A stretch of DNA of 64,000 nucleotides from Solirubrobacteraceae bacterium (lineage in GTDB: Bacteria; Actinomycetota; Thermoleophilia; Solirubrobacterales; Solirubrobacteraceae): the NCBI GenBank assembly GCA_030447275.1, contig JAUJPF010000005.1, forward strand, positions 106,481-170,480. The letters are read 5' to 3'. Position numbers and translations under genes: made by a program. Each line of letters starts with the position of its first letter. Position 1 is the first letter of the stretch. This document shows positions 27,838 to 36,071 of this stretch, one piece after another. Below the pieces are notes generated by a model. It was not told the origin of the DNA. It ran no database searches and saw only the letters and a list, made by a program, of their open reading frames with translations.

Positions 27838-28269
27838 ATGGCCTCTCGCCCCCTCCTCGCCCTGAGCCGCGCCTGGCCGACCCTCCCCGAGCCCGAGCTC
27901 GACGCCATGGCCGGCACGTTCGACGGCGAGTTCGTCGGCCCGGGCCCGGTCCCGCTGCTCCTCTCGGCGGGCCTCGCGCTGTGCGGCATGCCCGGCTGGC
28001 ACGGCAAGCGGTTCGACACGCCGGCGCGCGGCGTGAACCGGCTCGCCCCCGGCACCGGCTTCCCGATGGACGCGACGATCGGCCCCTCCTACGCCGACGG
28101 CCGCGCGGCGATCGTCGCGACCTACGGCGACCGCGAGCGCCCGCCGTTCCGCTGGCTGCGCGACGAGTTCCGCCCGCTCGACGACCGCACCCTGCTCGGC
28201 CTCTCGTTCGTCGACGCCCCGGGCCTCCGGCGCGTGGGCGTCCCGTTCCTCCTCCACCGCGTCGGGTGA
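27838..28269 (+). CDS. Hypothetical protein, 143 aa
   Basis: ATG 27838. No signal peptide or clear membrane span. Distinctive stretches are [36 protein letters not shown] and [15 protein letters not shown], followed by [21 protein letters not shown] do not assign a family with confidence. It runs toward DUF2277 with a 17-bp gap, so the two are probably co-transcribed. Confidence 0.6.
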   Translation: MASRPLLALSRAWPTLPEPELDAMAGTFDGEFVGPGPVPLLLSAGLALCGMPGWHGKRFDTPARGVNRLAPGTGFPMDATIGPSYADGRAAIVATYGDRERPPFRWLRDEFRPLDDRTLLGLSFVDAPGLRRVGVPFLLHRVG

Positions 28270-28286
28270 GCGACTACGCTCGCGCC

Positions 28287-28556
28287 ATGTGCCGCAACAT
28301 CCGCACCCTCCACAACTTCGAGCCGCCGGCCACCGAGGACGAGGTCCGCGCCGCCGCGGTGCAGTACGTCCGCAAGGTCGCCGGGACCACCAAGCCGTCG
28401 AAGGCGAACCAGGCCGTGTTCGATCGCGCGGTCGACGCCGTCGCAGCGACGACCACCGAGCTGCTCGAGGCGCTGGTGACGACCGCGCCGCCGCGCGACC
28501 GCGAGGTCGAAGCCGCGAAGGCGCGCGACCGCAGCGCCAAGCGCTTCGCGGCGTAG
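28287..28556 (+). CDS. DUF2277 family protein
   Basis: 89 residues. It begins [20 protein letters not shown] and has [20 protein letters not shown] in the middle, the conserved features of DUF2277. This is a small, widespread family with an N-terminal MCRNI motif and no established role. The TAG overlaps the GTG of the decayed flavin monooxygenase by one base. Confidence 0.85.
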   Translation: MCRNIRTLHNFEPPATEDEVRAAAVQYVRKVAGTTKPSKANQAVFDRAVDAVAATTTELLEALVTTAPPRDREVEAAKARDRSAKRFAA

Positions 28557-28875
28557 TGGCGCCGACGCCGCGCTCCATCGCGATCGTCGGCGGCGGCCTC
28601 GCCGGCGTCGGCGCCGCCGTCCTCCTGCGCCGGGCGGGCCACCACGACGTCACCGTCTTCGAGAAGGGCGAGCGCGTCGGCGGCGTGTGGCACCACAACA
28701 CGTAGCCCGGCGCCGCGTGCGACGTGCCGTCGCACCTCTACGAGTTCTCGTTCGCGCCCGACCCCCGCTGGTCGCGCCGCTTCGCGCCACAAGGAGCGAT
28801 CCAGGCCTACGTCGAGGACGTCGCGCGCCGCGAGGGCGTCCTCGACTCCATCCGCACCAACACCGAGGCGCGCGC
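28556..28875 (+). pseudogene. Truncated flavin-dependent monooxygenase remnant
   Basis: GTG 28556 opens [20 protein letters not shown] (FAD-binding GxGxxG) and [17 protein letters not shown] 28703-28705 interrupts the frame. The same frame then continues as [20 protein letters not shown] and AIQAYVEDVARREGVLDSI. In functional Baeyer-Villiger-type monooxygenases the interrupted position is Tyr (NTYPGAACD), so one base change made the stop. The remaining two thirds of the enzyme is missing: homology ends near 28875, where the opposing gene's stop lies. Confidence 0.8.
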
Positions 28876-29685
28876 TCAGCGGGCGCCGAACGCGCTGCGC
28901 GCCGCCCTGCCGCCGCCGGCGGCGCGATCGGCGTAGCCGTACGTCCCGTGGTCGCGCAGCTCGGTCGCGGCCTCGACGAGCGCGGCAAGCGCCGCGTAGG
29001 CGAACGCGCCGCCCACCGAGACCCGCCGCACGCCGGCCTCCGCCAGCTCGGCCACGGGCGGCACGCCGGGCATGGCCAGGACGTTCACCGGCAGCCCGAC
29101 GGAGCGCACGACCTCTCGGATGTCCTCCAGCCGCCGCAGCCCGGGCGCGTAGAGGACGTCGGCGCCGGCGGCCTCGTAGGCCTGGAGGCGCGCGATCGTG
29201 TCGGCGAGGTCGTCGCGGCCGTGCAGGTGGTTCTCGGCGCGCGCGGTGAGGACGATCCGGTCGGAGCCGCGGCGCGCGGCCTCCGCCGCGGCCCCGATCC
29301 GCGCGGCGGCGTGCTCGAGCGAGTAGATCGGCCCCTCGTCGCGGCCGGTCGCGTCCTCGATCGAGCACCCGGCGAGGCCGGTCTCCGCGGCGAGGCGCAC
29401 CGTCTCGGCGACACCGTCCGGCTCGTCGACGAAGCCGCTCTCGAGGTCGGCCGACACCGGCACGTCGACCGCCGCGACGATCTGGCGGCAGTGCGCGAGC
29501 GCCTCGTCGCGCATGACCGCGTAGTCGAGGCGCCCGAGCGTCGCCGCGAAGCCGCTGCTCGTCGTGGCCAGCGCCTCGAAGCCGAGCGACTCCAGCACGC
29601 GGGCGGAGCCGGCGTCCCACGGGTTCGGGATCAGCAGCGGCGGTCGGTCGCCATGGTGGAGGTCGAGGAAGCGCTCGGCGGACAT
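28876..29685 (-). CDS. Isocitrate lyase/PEP mutase family protein
   Basis: 269 residues, a single TIM barrel. Family motifs: LLIPNPWDAGSARVLESLGF, the metal-binding DLESGFVDEPD, GCSIEDATGRDEG, IVLTARAENHLHGRDDLADT and VNVLAMPGVPPVAELAEAGV. The KKCGH signature of true isocitrate lyase is absent, so a C-C or P-C bond lyase such as carboxyphosphonoenolpyruvate mutase, 2-methylisocitrate lyase-like or oxaloacetate hydrolase-like is more likely. Substrate not resolved. It lies 14 bp after the NarL-type regulator on the same strand. Confidence 0.82.
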   Translation of the reverse strand: MSAERFLDLHHGDRPPLLIPNPWDAGSARVLESLGFEALATTSSGFAATLGRLDYAVMRDEALAHCRQIVAAVDVPVSADLESGFVDEPDGVAETVRLAAETGLAGCSIEDATGRDEGPIYSLEHAAARIGAAAEAARRGSDRIVLTARAENHLHGRDDLADTIARLQAYEAAGADVLYAPGLRRLEDIREVVRSVGLPVNVLAMPGVPPVAELAEAGVRRVSVGGAFAYAALAALVEAATELRDHGTYGYADRAAGGGRAARSAFGAR

Positions 29686-29699
29686 GCGGCGATCCTAGG

Positions 29700-30374
29700 T
29701 CAGCGGAGCGGGTGCTCGCCGGGCGCGACGAGGCCCGTCTCGTACGCGAGGATCACCGCCTGGACGCGGTCGCGGACCCCGAGCTTCATCAGCACGTGCG
29801 CGACGTGCGTCTTGACGGTCGCGTCGCTGACCACGAGGTCGGCGGCGATCTCGGCGTTCGACCGGCCCCGGGTCAGCTGGACGAGGACCTCGCGCTCGCG
29901 CTCGGTCAGCTCGGCGAGGCGCTCCTCCCCGGCGCCGGGCGCGCCGGGCGGCCGGCGCGCGAACTCGGCGATCACCGCGCCGGTCACCGCGGGCGCGAGC
30001 ATCGAGTCCCCGGCGGCGACGACGCGGATCGCGTCGAGCAGCTCCTCCGGCGGCGCGTCCTTGAGCATGAACCCGCTTGCGCCGGCGCGCAGCGCTGCGA
30101 AGACGTACTCGTCGAGGCCGAAGGTGGTGAGCATGAGCACGCGCACGCTGTCGCCGAGCGCGGCGGTGATGCGGCGCGTCGCCTCGATGCCGTCCATGTG
30201 CGGCATGCGGATGTCGAGCACCGCCACGTCCGGCGTGCTCGCCCGCGCCGCGTCGACCGCCTGGAGGCCGTCCGCGGCCTCGGCGACGACCGCCATGTCG
30301 GGCTCGGTGTCGACGATCTTGCGGACCCCGCCGCGCACGAGCGCCTGGTCGTCGGCGAGCAGGACGCGGATCAC
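29700..30374 (-). CDS. NarL/LuxR family response regulator
   Basis: 224 residues. The receiver domain has acidic DDQ near the N-terminus, phospho-acceptor Asp in VAVLDIRMPHMDG, Thr in LMLTTFG and Lys in GFMLKDAPPEEL. The C-terminal LuxR helix-turn-helix has LTEREREVLVQLTRGRSNAE and VSDATVKTHVAHVLMKLGV. GTG 30374 overlaps the kinase stop (GTGA). With the kinase it forms a complete two-component pair. Confidence 0.93.
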   Translation of the reverse strand: MIRVLLADDQALVRGGVRKIVDTEPDMAVVAEAADGLQAVDAARASTPDVAVLDIRMPHMDGIEATRRITAALGDSVRVLMLTTFGLDEYVFAALRAGASGFMLKDAPPEELLDAIRVVAAGDSMLAPAVTGAVIAEFARRPPGAPGAGEERLAELTEREREVLVQLTRGRSNAEIAADLVVSDATVKTHVAHVLMKLGVRDRVQAVILAYETGLVAPGEHPLR

Positions 30375-31507
30375 CGCGCGCTCCCCGCGAGCGGCAGCCG
30401 CGCGCGCACGGCGTAGCCGCCGCCCCGGCGGCGCCCGGTGGCCAGATCGCCGCCGAAGAGCGCGACGCGCTCGCGCATCCCGACGAGGCCGTGGCCTCCG
30501 GCCGGCGCAGCGGCCGGAGCGCGCGCTCCGTCGTCGGCGATCTCGATGTCCAGCTCGTCGTCGCCGTAGCGCACGGTGACGCGCGCCCGCGCCGGGCCCG
30601 CGTGCTTCAACGCGTTGGTGAGCGCCTCCTGGACGATCCGGTAGGCCGAGAGGTCGACGCCGGGCGCCACCGGGCGCGGCTCGCCCTCGATCCGCAGGTC
30701 GACCGGCATCCCCGCCTCGCGCACCTGTGCGACGAGCTCGTCGAGGTGGGCGAGGCTCGGCTGCGGCGCGAGCGCCAGCTCGTCGTCGGAGCGGCGGAGC
30801 ATGCCGAGCAGCCGCCGCATCTCGGCCATCGCGGTGCGGCCCGTCGCCTCGATGGTCGCCAGCACCTCGCTCGTCTCGGGGCGCGCGGCACCGAGCGCGC
30901 GCCGCTCGGCGCCGGCCTGGACGACCATGATCGACAGGGTGTGCGCGACGACGTCGTGCAGCTCCCGCGCGATCCGCGCACGCTCCTCGACGACGGCGAG
31001 CTGCGCCTTCTCCTCGCGCTCGTGCTCGAGCTCGACGGTCCGCGCGGCGAGCGCGGTCGCCAGCTCCTGCCGGCTGCGAACGATGGTCGCCGCGCCCCAC
31101 ACGGCGTAGAGGATGCCGCCGATGAAGAGCGCGTCGCCCGCGACGTTCTCGCCGATCGAGACCGCGAGGAAGAGCAGCACGACGGCGATCACGCCGGCGG
31201 CGATCCGGCCACTGCGACGGTCCGTGTACGCGCCGCTCGCGTAGGTGGCGACCAGGACGCCGATGAACGGGACGCTCGCCTCGTTGGCGATGCCGTGCGT
31301 CGCGTCGGGGATGGCAAGCGACGAGAGCACGACGGCGAGCACGACCACCGGTGCCCGGCGGCGCCACAGGAGCGGCAGCGCGGTGCCGAGCGCGAACACC
31401 GCTGCGATCGGCCACGGAGCGTCGACGCCCGCGGTCGCCACCTCGGTGACCGCCGCTGCGGCGAGCACCAGCGGGAAGCCGACGTCGACGAGCTGTCGCC
31501 GGGTCAT
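30371..31507 (-). CDS. NarL-type sensor histidine kinase (HisKA_3)
   Basis: 378 residues. About four to six N-terminal membrane spans are followed by a coiled stretch (ALAARTVELEHEREEKAQLA). The dimerisation box ARELHDVVAHTLSIMVVQAG contains the phospho-accepting His. The ATPase part has SAYRIVQEALTNALKHAGPA, IADDGARAP and HGLVGMRERV. It is coupled to the downstream response regulator and divergent from a small membrane protein gene at 31618, a plausible target. Confidence 0.9.
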   Translation of the reverse strand: MTRRQLVDVGFPLVLAAAAVTEVATAGVDAPWPIAAVFALGTALPLLWRRRAPVVVLAVVLSSLAIPDATHGIANEASVPFIGVLVATYASGAYTDRRSGRIAAGVIAVVLLFLAVSIGENVAGDALFIGGILYAVWGAATIVRSRQELATALAARTVELEHEREEKAQLAVVEERARIARELHDVVAHTLSIMVVQAGAERRALGAARPETSEVLATIEATGRTAMAEMRRLLGMLRRSDDELALAPQPSLAHLDELVAQVREAGMPVDLRIEGEPRPVAPGVDLSAYRIVQEALTNALKHAGPARARVTVRYGDDELDIEIADDGARAPAAAPAGGHGLVGMRERVALFGGDLATGRRRGGGYAVRARLPLAGSAR

Positions 31508-31617
31508 GCTCGCGACCGTACACCCGCGAGCGCCCGGGTTCCTCACCCGGAGTGATGAGACGCGAATCGCCTGATCGGCCGATGACCGGCCGATCCGCGC
31601 GACCTAGCGTGCCGCCC

Positions 31618-32004
31618 ATGACCACCACCCTGCATCGCATCCAGGACGAGCGCCTCGCCGCGGGCCTCGCCCTGCTCATCGCCGCCGGCGCCCTCGTGTT
31701 CGCCAACTTCGCGGGCGACGGCGAGAACGGCGGCGCCGGCCCGTATGCGGTCAGCCTCGCGGTCTGCGCGATCCTCACCGCGATTCTCTTCGGTCGCGTG
31801 CTCCCGAACGCCGCGGACCCGGCACGCGCCGCGTGGATCCTCGCCGCCCTCGCCCTCGTCACCTGCGCCGCGTTCTGGAGCGGGCTGCCGTTCGTGCTCG
31901 GCATGGGCGCCGTCTACAGCGGCGGGCGCGCCGGACGGACGGCTCCCGCCGCGGCCGGTGGGCTCGCCATCGTCCTCGCGTTCGTGGCGTGCGTCGTCGG
32001 ATGA
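31618..32004 (+). CDS. Small integral membrane protein, 128 aa
   Basis: ATG 31618. Four predicted membrane spans: LAAGLALLIAAGALVFANF, AVSLAVCAILTAILFGRVL, WILAALALVTCAAFW and PAAAGGLAIVLAFVACVVG. No recognised domain. It is divergent from the sensor kinase with a 110-bp gap, so it may be under control of that two-component system (inference from position only). Confidence 0.6.
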   Translation: MTTTLHRIQDERLAAGLALLIAAGALVFANFAGDGENGGAGPYAVSLAVCAILTAILFGRVLPNAADPARAAWILAALALVTCAAFWSGLPFVLGMGAVYSGGRAGRTAPAAAGGLAIVLAFVACVVG

Positions 32005-32060
32005 GCTACGCGGTGACCGTCACCGAGTAGACGGGCGGCAGGCGGTGCGCGACGACGACA

Positions 32061-32471
32061 GTGCCTACCACCGCTTCACCCACGATCGTCGGCCCGACCG
32101 ACGGCGAGTCGGTCACGCTCCAGACCATCGGCGCTCGCTTCATGGTCCCCGGCGCCGACAGCGACAGCCGCTCCAGCCTCGTCGAGCACCCGATGCCGCC
32201 GCGCGGGCTCGCCGCGCCGCTGCACCGCCACAACCGCGAGGACGAGTACAGCTACGTGATCGACGGCCGCATGGGCGCGCTGCTCGGCGACGACGTCGTC
32301 GAGGCCGGCTTCGAGCGGTTCTTCGCCGAGCTCGCACCGCTGACGGCGGCCGCCGCGCCCGACCCGGACGCGTTCGGCGAGCTGTGCGCGCGCTACGCCC
32401 TCGACATGCGGCCCGAGACCGTGCCAGAGCTCTGCGCGCGCTTCGGCGTGTGGTTCCCGGGCGTGGAGTAG
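32061..32471 (+). CDS. Cupin-domain protein with internal deletion
   Basis: 136 residues from GTG 32061. The first cupin motif is clear (PLHRHNREDEYSYVIDGRMG, with metal-binding His and Glu). The second motif, which supplies the last metal His, is missing: GALLGDDVV joins directly to EAGFERFFAELAPL, the segment that normally follows the cupin barrel. About 35 residues appear to be deleted in frame. The barrel is therefore probably not functional. Full-length relatives are about 165-175 residues. Confidence 0.6.
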   Translation: MPTTASPTIVGPTDGESVTLQTIGARFMVPGADSDSRSSLVEHPMPPRGLAAPLHRHNREDEYSYVIDGRMGALLGDDVVEAGFERFFAELAPLTAAAAPDPDAFGELCARYALDMRPETVPELCARFGVWFPGVE

Positions 32472-32480
32472 CCGCCCTCC

Positions 32481-33284
32481 GTGCACCGTCTCACACTCGC
32501 GGGGCGGCCCCGGTCGGAAGATCAGGGCCGCCCGGATGTGCTCTACGTGATCCCGGGGTCGCACGGCTCGCGCACGGCGATCCTCATGCTCGAGCACAAG
32601 GGCGTGCCCTACCGGCGCGTCGACGTCCTCACGGGCGCGCACCCGATCGTCGCCCGGCTGCACGGGTTCGGCACCGGCGGCCAGACACGCCACGTCGATG
32701 GGCGCCGGACGCGCGGGCTGCGCCTCGGCGACCGGCTCGCGACCGTCCCCGCGCTCGCGGCCGGCGACGAGCGGATCTCGACGAACCACGGGATCGCGCG
32801 GTTCCTCGACGAGCGCCACCCCGACCCGCCGCTGCTCCCGAGCGATCCGGACGAGCGGGCGGCCGTCGAGGACGCCGAGCGGTGGGCGAACGAGACGCTC
32901 CAGATGGTCACGCGCCGCATCCTGGGCGTCGCCTTCGTGCGCGACCCGCGCGGGTTCAGCCGCTCGACCGCTGACGGGCGGCACGGCTACATGCTGTACC
33001 GCAGCGAGCGGGCGCGGCGCCTGATCGTCCCAAGGCTCCTGGGCGGGACGTTCGCCGCCGGCCGCTCTGCCGAGGCCGGATTGCTGGCCGAGCTGCCGGC
33101 GCTGCTCGATCGCGTCGACGCGTTGATCGCCGACGGCGTGATCGGCGGCGAGCAGCTCAACGCGGCCGACTTCATGGTCGCGCCGTGCCTGGCGCTGACC
33201 CTCTACCGGCCCGACGTCAAGCCGATGTTCGAGGGCCGGCCGGCGCTCGAGCTCGTCGATCGGCTGCTGCCCGAGCCCTCGTAG
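32481..33284 (+). CDS. Glutathione S-transferase-like protein
   Basis: 267 residues from GTG 32481, or about 248 from the GTG at 32538. The N-terminal thioredoxin-like domain opens with VLYVIPGSHGSRTAILMLEH, in the position of the GST active-site loop (Ser rather than Cys). A typical TVPAL and an ERISTNHGIARFLDERHP region follow, then an all-helical C-terminal half with LNAADFMVAPCLALTLYR. Role unknown; actinobacteria generally lack glutathione, so another thiol is likely. It is followed by a strong hairpin terminator. Confidence 0.75.
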   Translation: MHRLTLAGRPRSEDQGRPDVLYVIPGSHGSRTAILMLEHKGVPYRRVDVLTGAHPIVARLHGFGTGGQTRHVDGRRTRGLRLGDRLATVPALAAGDERISTNHGIARFLDERHPDPPLLPSDPDERAAVEDAERWANETLQMVTRRILGVAFVRDPRGFSRSTADGRHGYMLYRSERARRLIVPRLLGGTFAAGRSAEAGLLAELPALLDRVDALIADGVIGGEQLNAADFMVAPCLALTLYRPDVKPMFEGRPALELVDRLLPEPS

Positions 33285-33297
33285 CATGCTGGCCGAG

Positions 33298-33323
33298 AAG
33301 AGCCGCTCTTCCAAGCGGCTCTT
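33298..33323 (+). terminator. Hairpin terminator after the GST-like gene
   Basis: A perfect 10-bp stem AAGAGCCGCT / AGCGGCTCTT with a 6-nt loop starts 13 bp after the GST-like stop. There is no long T run on either side, only CTTC. It resembles the hairpin at 33749-33774 in its core (AGCCGCT/AGCGGCT). Confidence 0.7.
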
Positions 33324-33748
33324 CAAGTGAACAGTCTGGGACGACTTTCGAACCCTCAGGGACTCGAGGCTTGGCGAGGACTTCTTCGGACCGCCTGTGA
33401 GCCTCGTTCAAATCCCCATTGACCGCTGGCGGCGCTCGATCGACGATGGTGCCATGGACAAACCGCGCCGCTGTCGTCGTGCATCATCAGCACAACCGCG
33501 AGTGGCACCTCGGCAAGAGCGAAGTCGCAGGACTTGCCGCGATGCCCTTCAGGCCTTCGGACCTGGAACGGCGGTCCGGCGGACGCGTGCTGCACTTCCG
33601 ATCTGCCTCGGAGCAGAGCGCCCGATGTGTAGCTCGCGGCGATCGCAGACGACGAGCTGACGCCCAAGGGCTTCGCGCGCTGGTGGCGCGAGACGGGCGA
33701 GCACGAGCTCCGTCAGAGGCACGTCTGCGCACGAGCCACGGGCAACAG
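33324..33748. other. Lower-GC segment without a convincing intact gene
   Basis: This stretch is visibly poorer in G/C than its surroundings and no frame gives a recognisable full protein. On the plus strand near 33655-33718 a short protein-like fragment reads DELTPKGFARWWRETGEHEL, which looks like the end of a small conserved protein. It lies between two similar hairpins and just downstream of the tmRNA 3' end, a common integration site. It is probably a gene remnant or old insertion. Confidence 0.4.
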
Positions 33749-33774
33749 AAAAGCCGCTCAACGGAGCGGCTTTT
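33749..33774 (-). terminator. Rho-independent terminator of tmRNA
   Basis: An 11-bp stem AAAAGCCGCTC / GAGCGGCTTTT with a 4-nt loop lies 14 bp beyond the tmRNA 3' end. Read on the minus strand it ends in a short TTTTCTGTT tail, fitting intrinsic termination of the tmRNA transcript. Confidence 0.8.
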
Positions 33775-33787
33775 CGGATACTGATGA

Positions 33788-34150
33788 TGGAGACGGTGGG
33801 AATCGAACCCACGTCCGCAGTCGCGTAGGGACAGCGTCTACGAGCGTAGCCGGCACTCTGATCTCACTCCCGGGTCGCCATGCCGGCGGGGTTTCCGGGA
33901 GCCAGCCTCCTGTGATGTCCCCCGGTCGGCGGAAGCGGACCTTCCGGGGTGAGCCCGCGTTCTGATACCGGATCCCCCGCGGCGGGCGGGCGGGGGCGGC
34001 ACCTTCACTCTAGTTAGCTAAGCGCTACTAAGCGAGGGCGAACTCGTGAGAATCCGCACGTATGGTTTTCCGGTGGTTTTACGAGGCCAACCGGAACCTC
34101 GGCTCGCGACTGCCCCTGCGGAACCGACCACGTCGAAGCCTGTCGTCCCC
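33788..34150 (-). ncRNA. ssrA: tmRNA (ssrA)
   Basis: The 3' end carries the tRNA-like T arm GTGGGTTCGATTCCCAC and acceptor strand GTCTCC. This pairs with the 5' end GGGGAC at 34150-34145, which continues as GACAGGCTTCGACG, typical of tmRNA 5' ends. The length is about 363 nt. The tag reading frame at 34057-34028 encodes ADSHEFALA followed by TAG TAG. CCA is not encoded (TCA follows the discriminator), so it must be added. Role with SmpB: rescue of stalled ribosomes and tagging of the nascent chain. SmpB is encoded 1.9 kb upstream on the same strand. Confidence 0.93.
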
Positions 34151-34173
34151 AGGGGCTATGTGAGCCCTGGAGT

Positions 34174-34562
34174 CTAGCGGCTGACGGCGAGCAGAACGGC
34201 GCCGAGGGCGGCCGCGCCGGCATGGCCGACCCGACCCCCGCGGCGCGCTTTCCGGCCGGCAGGTCCTTCCACCCGCGCAGCAGCACGACCGTGTCGAGGA
34301 CGTCGGCGGCGAACCCGGCTGCGAGCCACGGCCGCGCCGGCCCGCCGCTGCGCACCGCGTGCAGCATGCCCGCGCCGAGGATCACGTCGCGCGTGCCGAA
34401 GTTGCCCATCAGCGTTCGCGGCGCGACGTCGCGCCCCTTCGGGCCCATGAAGATCTCGGCGGCGAGGCCCGGCGCGGCCATTGCGCCCGCGCCGAACGCC
34501 GCCCGCCCGATCCCGTAGACGTTGAGCAGGCGGGCCGTGATGGCTCTCAGGCGTCTCTTCAC
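34174..34562 (-). CDS. Small membrane protein (DUF4267-like), copy 2, frameshifted
   Basis: GTG 34562 opens a chain with GRAAFGAGAMAAPGLAAEIF and LMGNFGTRDVILGAGMLHAV, the same layout as the protein at 24051-24413. The frame shifts near 34235 in a G-rich run; the other frame then gives GHAGAAALGAVLLAVSR and TAG 34174, a fitting membrane-span end, for about 128 residues in total. Its stop lies only 24 bp before the tmRNA 5' end, so the tmRNA promoter overlaps its 3' end. Confidence 0.6.
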
Positions 34563-34575
34563 CCTGCGCCGGACG

Positions 34576-35916
34576 CTATGCCTGGCGCCGGGAGCGGGGT
34601 GTGACGCGAGTCACCTCGGTCGGGCTGCGCTGCCCGGTGAGCGCGGTCGCCGCGAAGACGATCCGGTACTCCCCCGCCTCGCGCGGGCGCTCGAAGCGGA
34701 CGCGGAACGTGCCCCGCCGCGCCCCGAGCGTCGCGCCGTCGACCGCCTTGCCGTCGCGGTACAGCGTCGCGCGGATCGACGAGCGCTTGGAGACGAACAC
34801 GCGCCCCTCGAGCAGCCGCTTGGTCGCGACGAACCGCGGCGTCCCGAAGCGGACCGGCTCGGTCTCGTAGACCGCGAAGCTCTCGGCCATCCCGCAGAAC
34901 GGCTCGCCGCCGATGCGGTCGCACAGCCGCTCGAGGAACTCGCGGAACAGGCGGTGGTAGTGCAGGTCGGACTCGTCGCCGCGCGTCGTCCCCGGCGCGT
35001 GGTGGTACAGCGACCACGCGCCGGTGTCGTACACCGACATCGCCGCGCGCGCCTCGGCGAGCGCGAGCGCGTACGCCTCGCGGGCCGGCGCGTGGTCGGG
35101 CTCGAGCGCGGCGTAGGCGTGCAGCGACAGCAGCGCCTGCGCGAACCCGTTGCCGATCATCAGCCGCGGCGCCTGCGGATACATGAGGAAGTGCGCCCGC
35201 CCGGGCGCGGTCGCGAGGCGCACGCCGAACGGCGGGTCGGCGCGGAACACCTCGAGCATCTCGCGCGCCTCGGCGCGCTTGCCCAGCCGCGCGTACGTCT
35301 CGAGCGCGATCGCCTGCGGCATCGCCGAAGCCCACCCCGGCTCACCGCCCGACCACGGGAACAGGTACTCGAACGCGAGCGCGCCGCGGCGGCGGACGGC
35401 GAGCGCGAGCAGGTCGTCGGCCCACGCGCGCGTGCGCTCGGTGATCCGCCGCCGCTTGGACAGAGCGTTGAGCGTCCCGAGGTTCGCGAGCGGATGCAGC
35501 TGCCAGCCGCTGCCCGCCATGAGCTGGAGCACGACGTCCGAGCCCGGGAACGCCCGGCGCGTGCCCGTCGCGGGCGCCGCCAGCCGGTCGCGCCAGAACC
35601 ACTCGACGTTGCGCTGCACGACGAGCATCGCCGGCCGGACGCGCTCGGCCAGCAGCGCACGCCTCGCGAGCGAGCGCGTGTTCGCGACGACGCCGGCGAC
35701 GTGCGCCTTCGGCGTGCCGCTCAGCCGCCGCGAGGCGATCCGGGCGTCGCGCCAGTCGCGCTGCCACGAGTCGACGACGACCGGATCGACCGTCCCGCCG
35801 GCGTCGATCTCGTCGAGGACGCGCTCGACGGGGTCGGACGCCGTCTGGGCGACGGCGACCGGCCCCGGGACCAGGGCGGCGGCGAGGAAGGCGGCGATGA
35901 CGAGGAGCGCGCGCAT
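34576..35916 (-). CDS. Exported D-glucuronyl C5-epimerase-like protein
   Basis: 446 residues with a signal peptide (ALLVIAAFLAAALVPGPVAVAQ). The helical-barrel part has GWQLHPLANLGTLNAL, LFPWSGGEPGWASAMPQAIA then LETYARLG, and MSVYDTGAWSLYHHAPG, the pattern of the C-terminal domain of D-glucuronyl C5-epimerases. A C-terminal beta-sandwich-like segment follows (RGTFRVRFERPREAGEYRIV). Family role: inversion of uronic acids in polysaccharides. The bacterial substrate is unknown, and it may act on surface glycans. Confidence 0.65.
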   Translation of the reverse strand: MRALLVIAAFLAAALVPGPVAVAQTASDPVERVLDEIDAGGTVDPVVVDSWQRDWRDARIASRRLSGTPKAHVAGVVANTRSLARRALLAERVRPAMLVVQRNVEWFWRDRLAAPATGTRRAFPGSDVVLQLMAGSGWQLHPLANLGTLNALSKRRRITERTRAWADDLLALAVRRRGALAFEYLFPWSGGEPGWASAMPQAIALETYARLGKRAEAREMLEVFRADPPFGVRLATAPGRAHFLMYPQAPRLMIGNGFAQALLSLHAYAALEPDHAPAREAYALALAEARAAMSVYDTGAWSLYHHAPGTTRGDESDLHYHRLFREFLERLCDRIGGEPFCGMAESFAVYETEPVRFGTPRFVATKRLLEGRVFVSKRSSIRATLYRDGKAVDGATLGARRGTFRVRFERPREAGEYRIVFAATALTGQRSPTEVTRVTPRSRRQA

Positions 35917-36071
35917 CGGCCGAGCAGGGTGACAGGCTTCGCGGACGCGGGCGGGCGGTCCATCGAACAGCTGTCCGGACCACTGACATCGCCGCGGCCG
36001 CGCGCCGACGAGTGGAAGGCGCGGCCCGACGACAGGTACGGATGCCGGAGTCGTCGGGCCGCGCGCCGGCT

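Noticed and set aside
28876..29685. True isocitrate lyase of the glyoxylate shunt
   Set aside because: Too short (269 residues) and the KKCGH signature is missing; only superfamily membership is supported.
33340..33420. tRNA gene suggested by TTCGAACCC and GTTCAAATCC patches
   Set aside because: No acceptor or anticodon stems can be paired around either patch on either strand.
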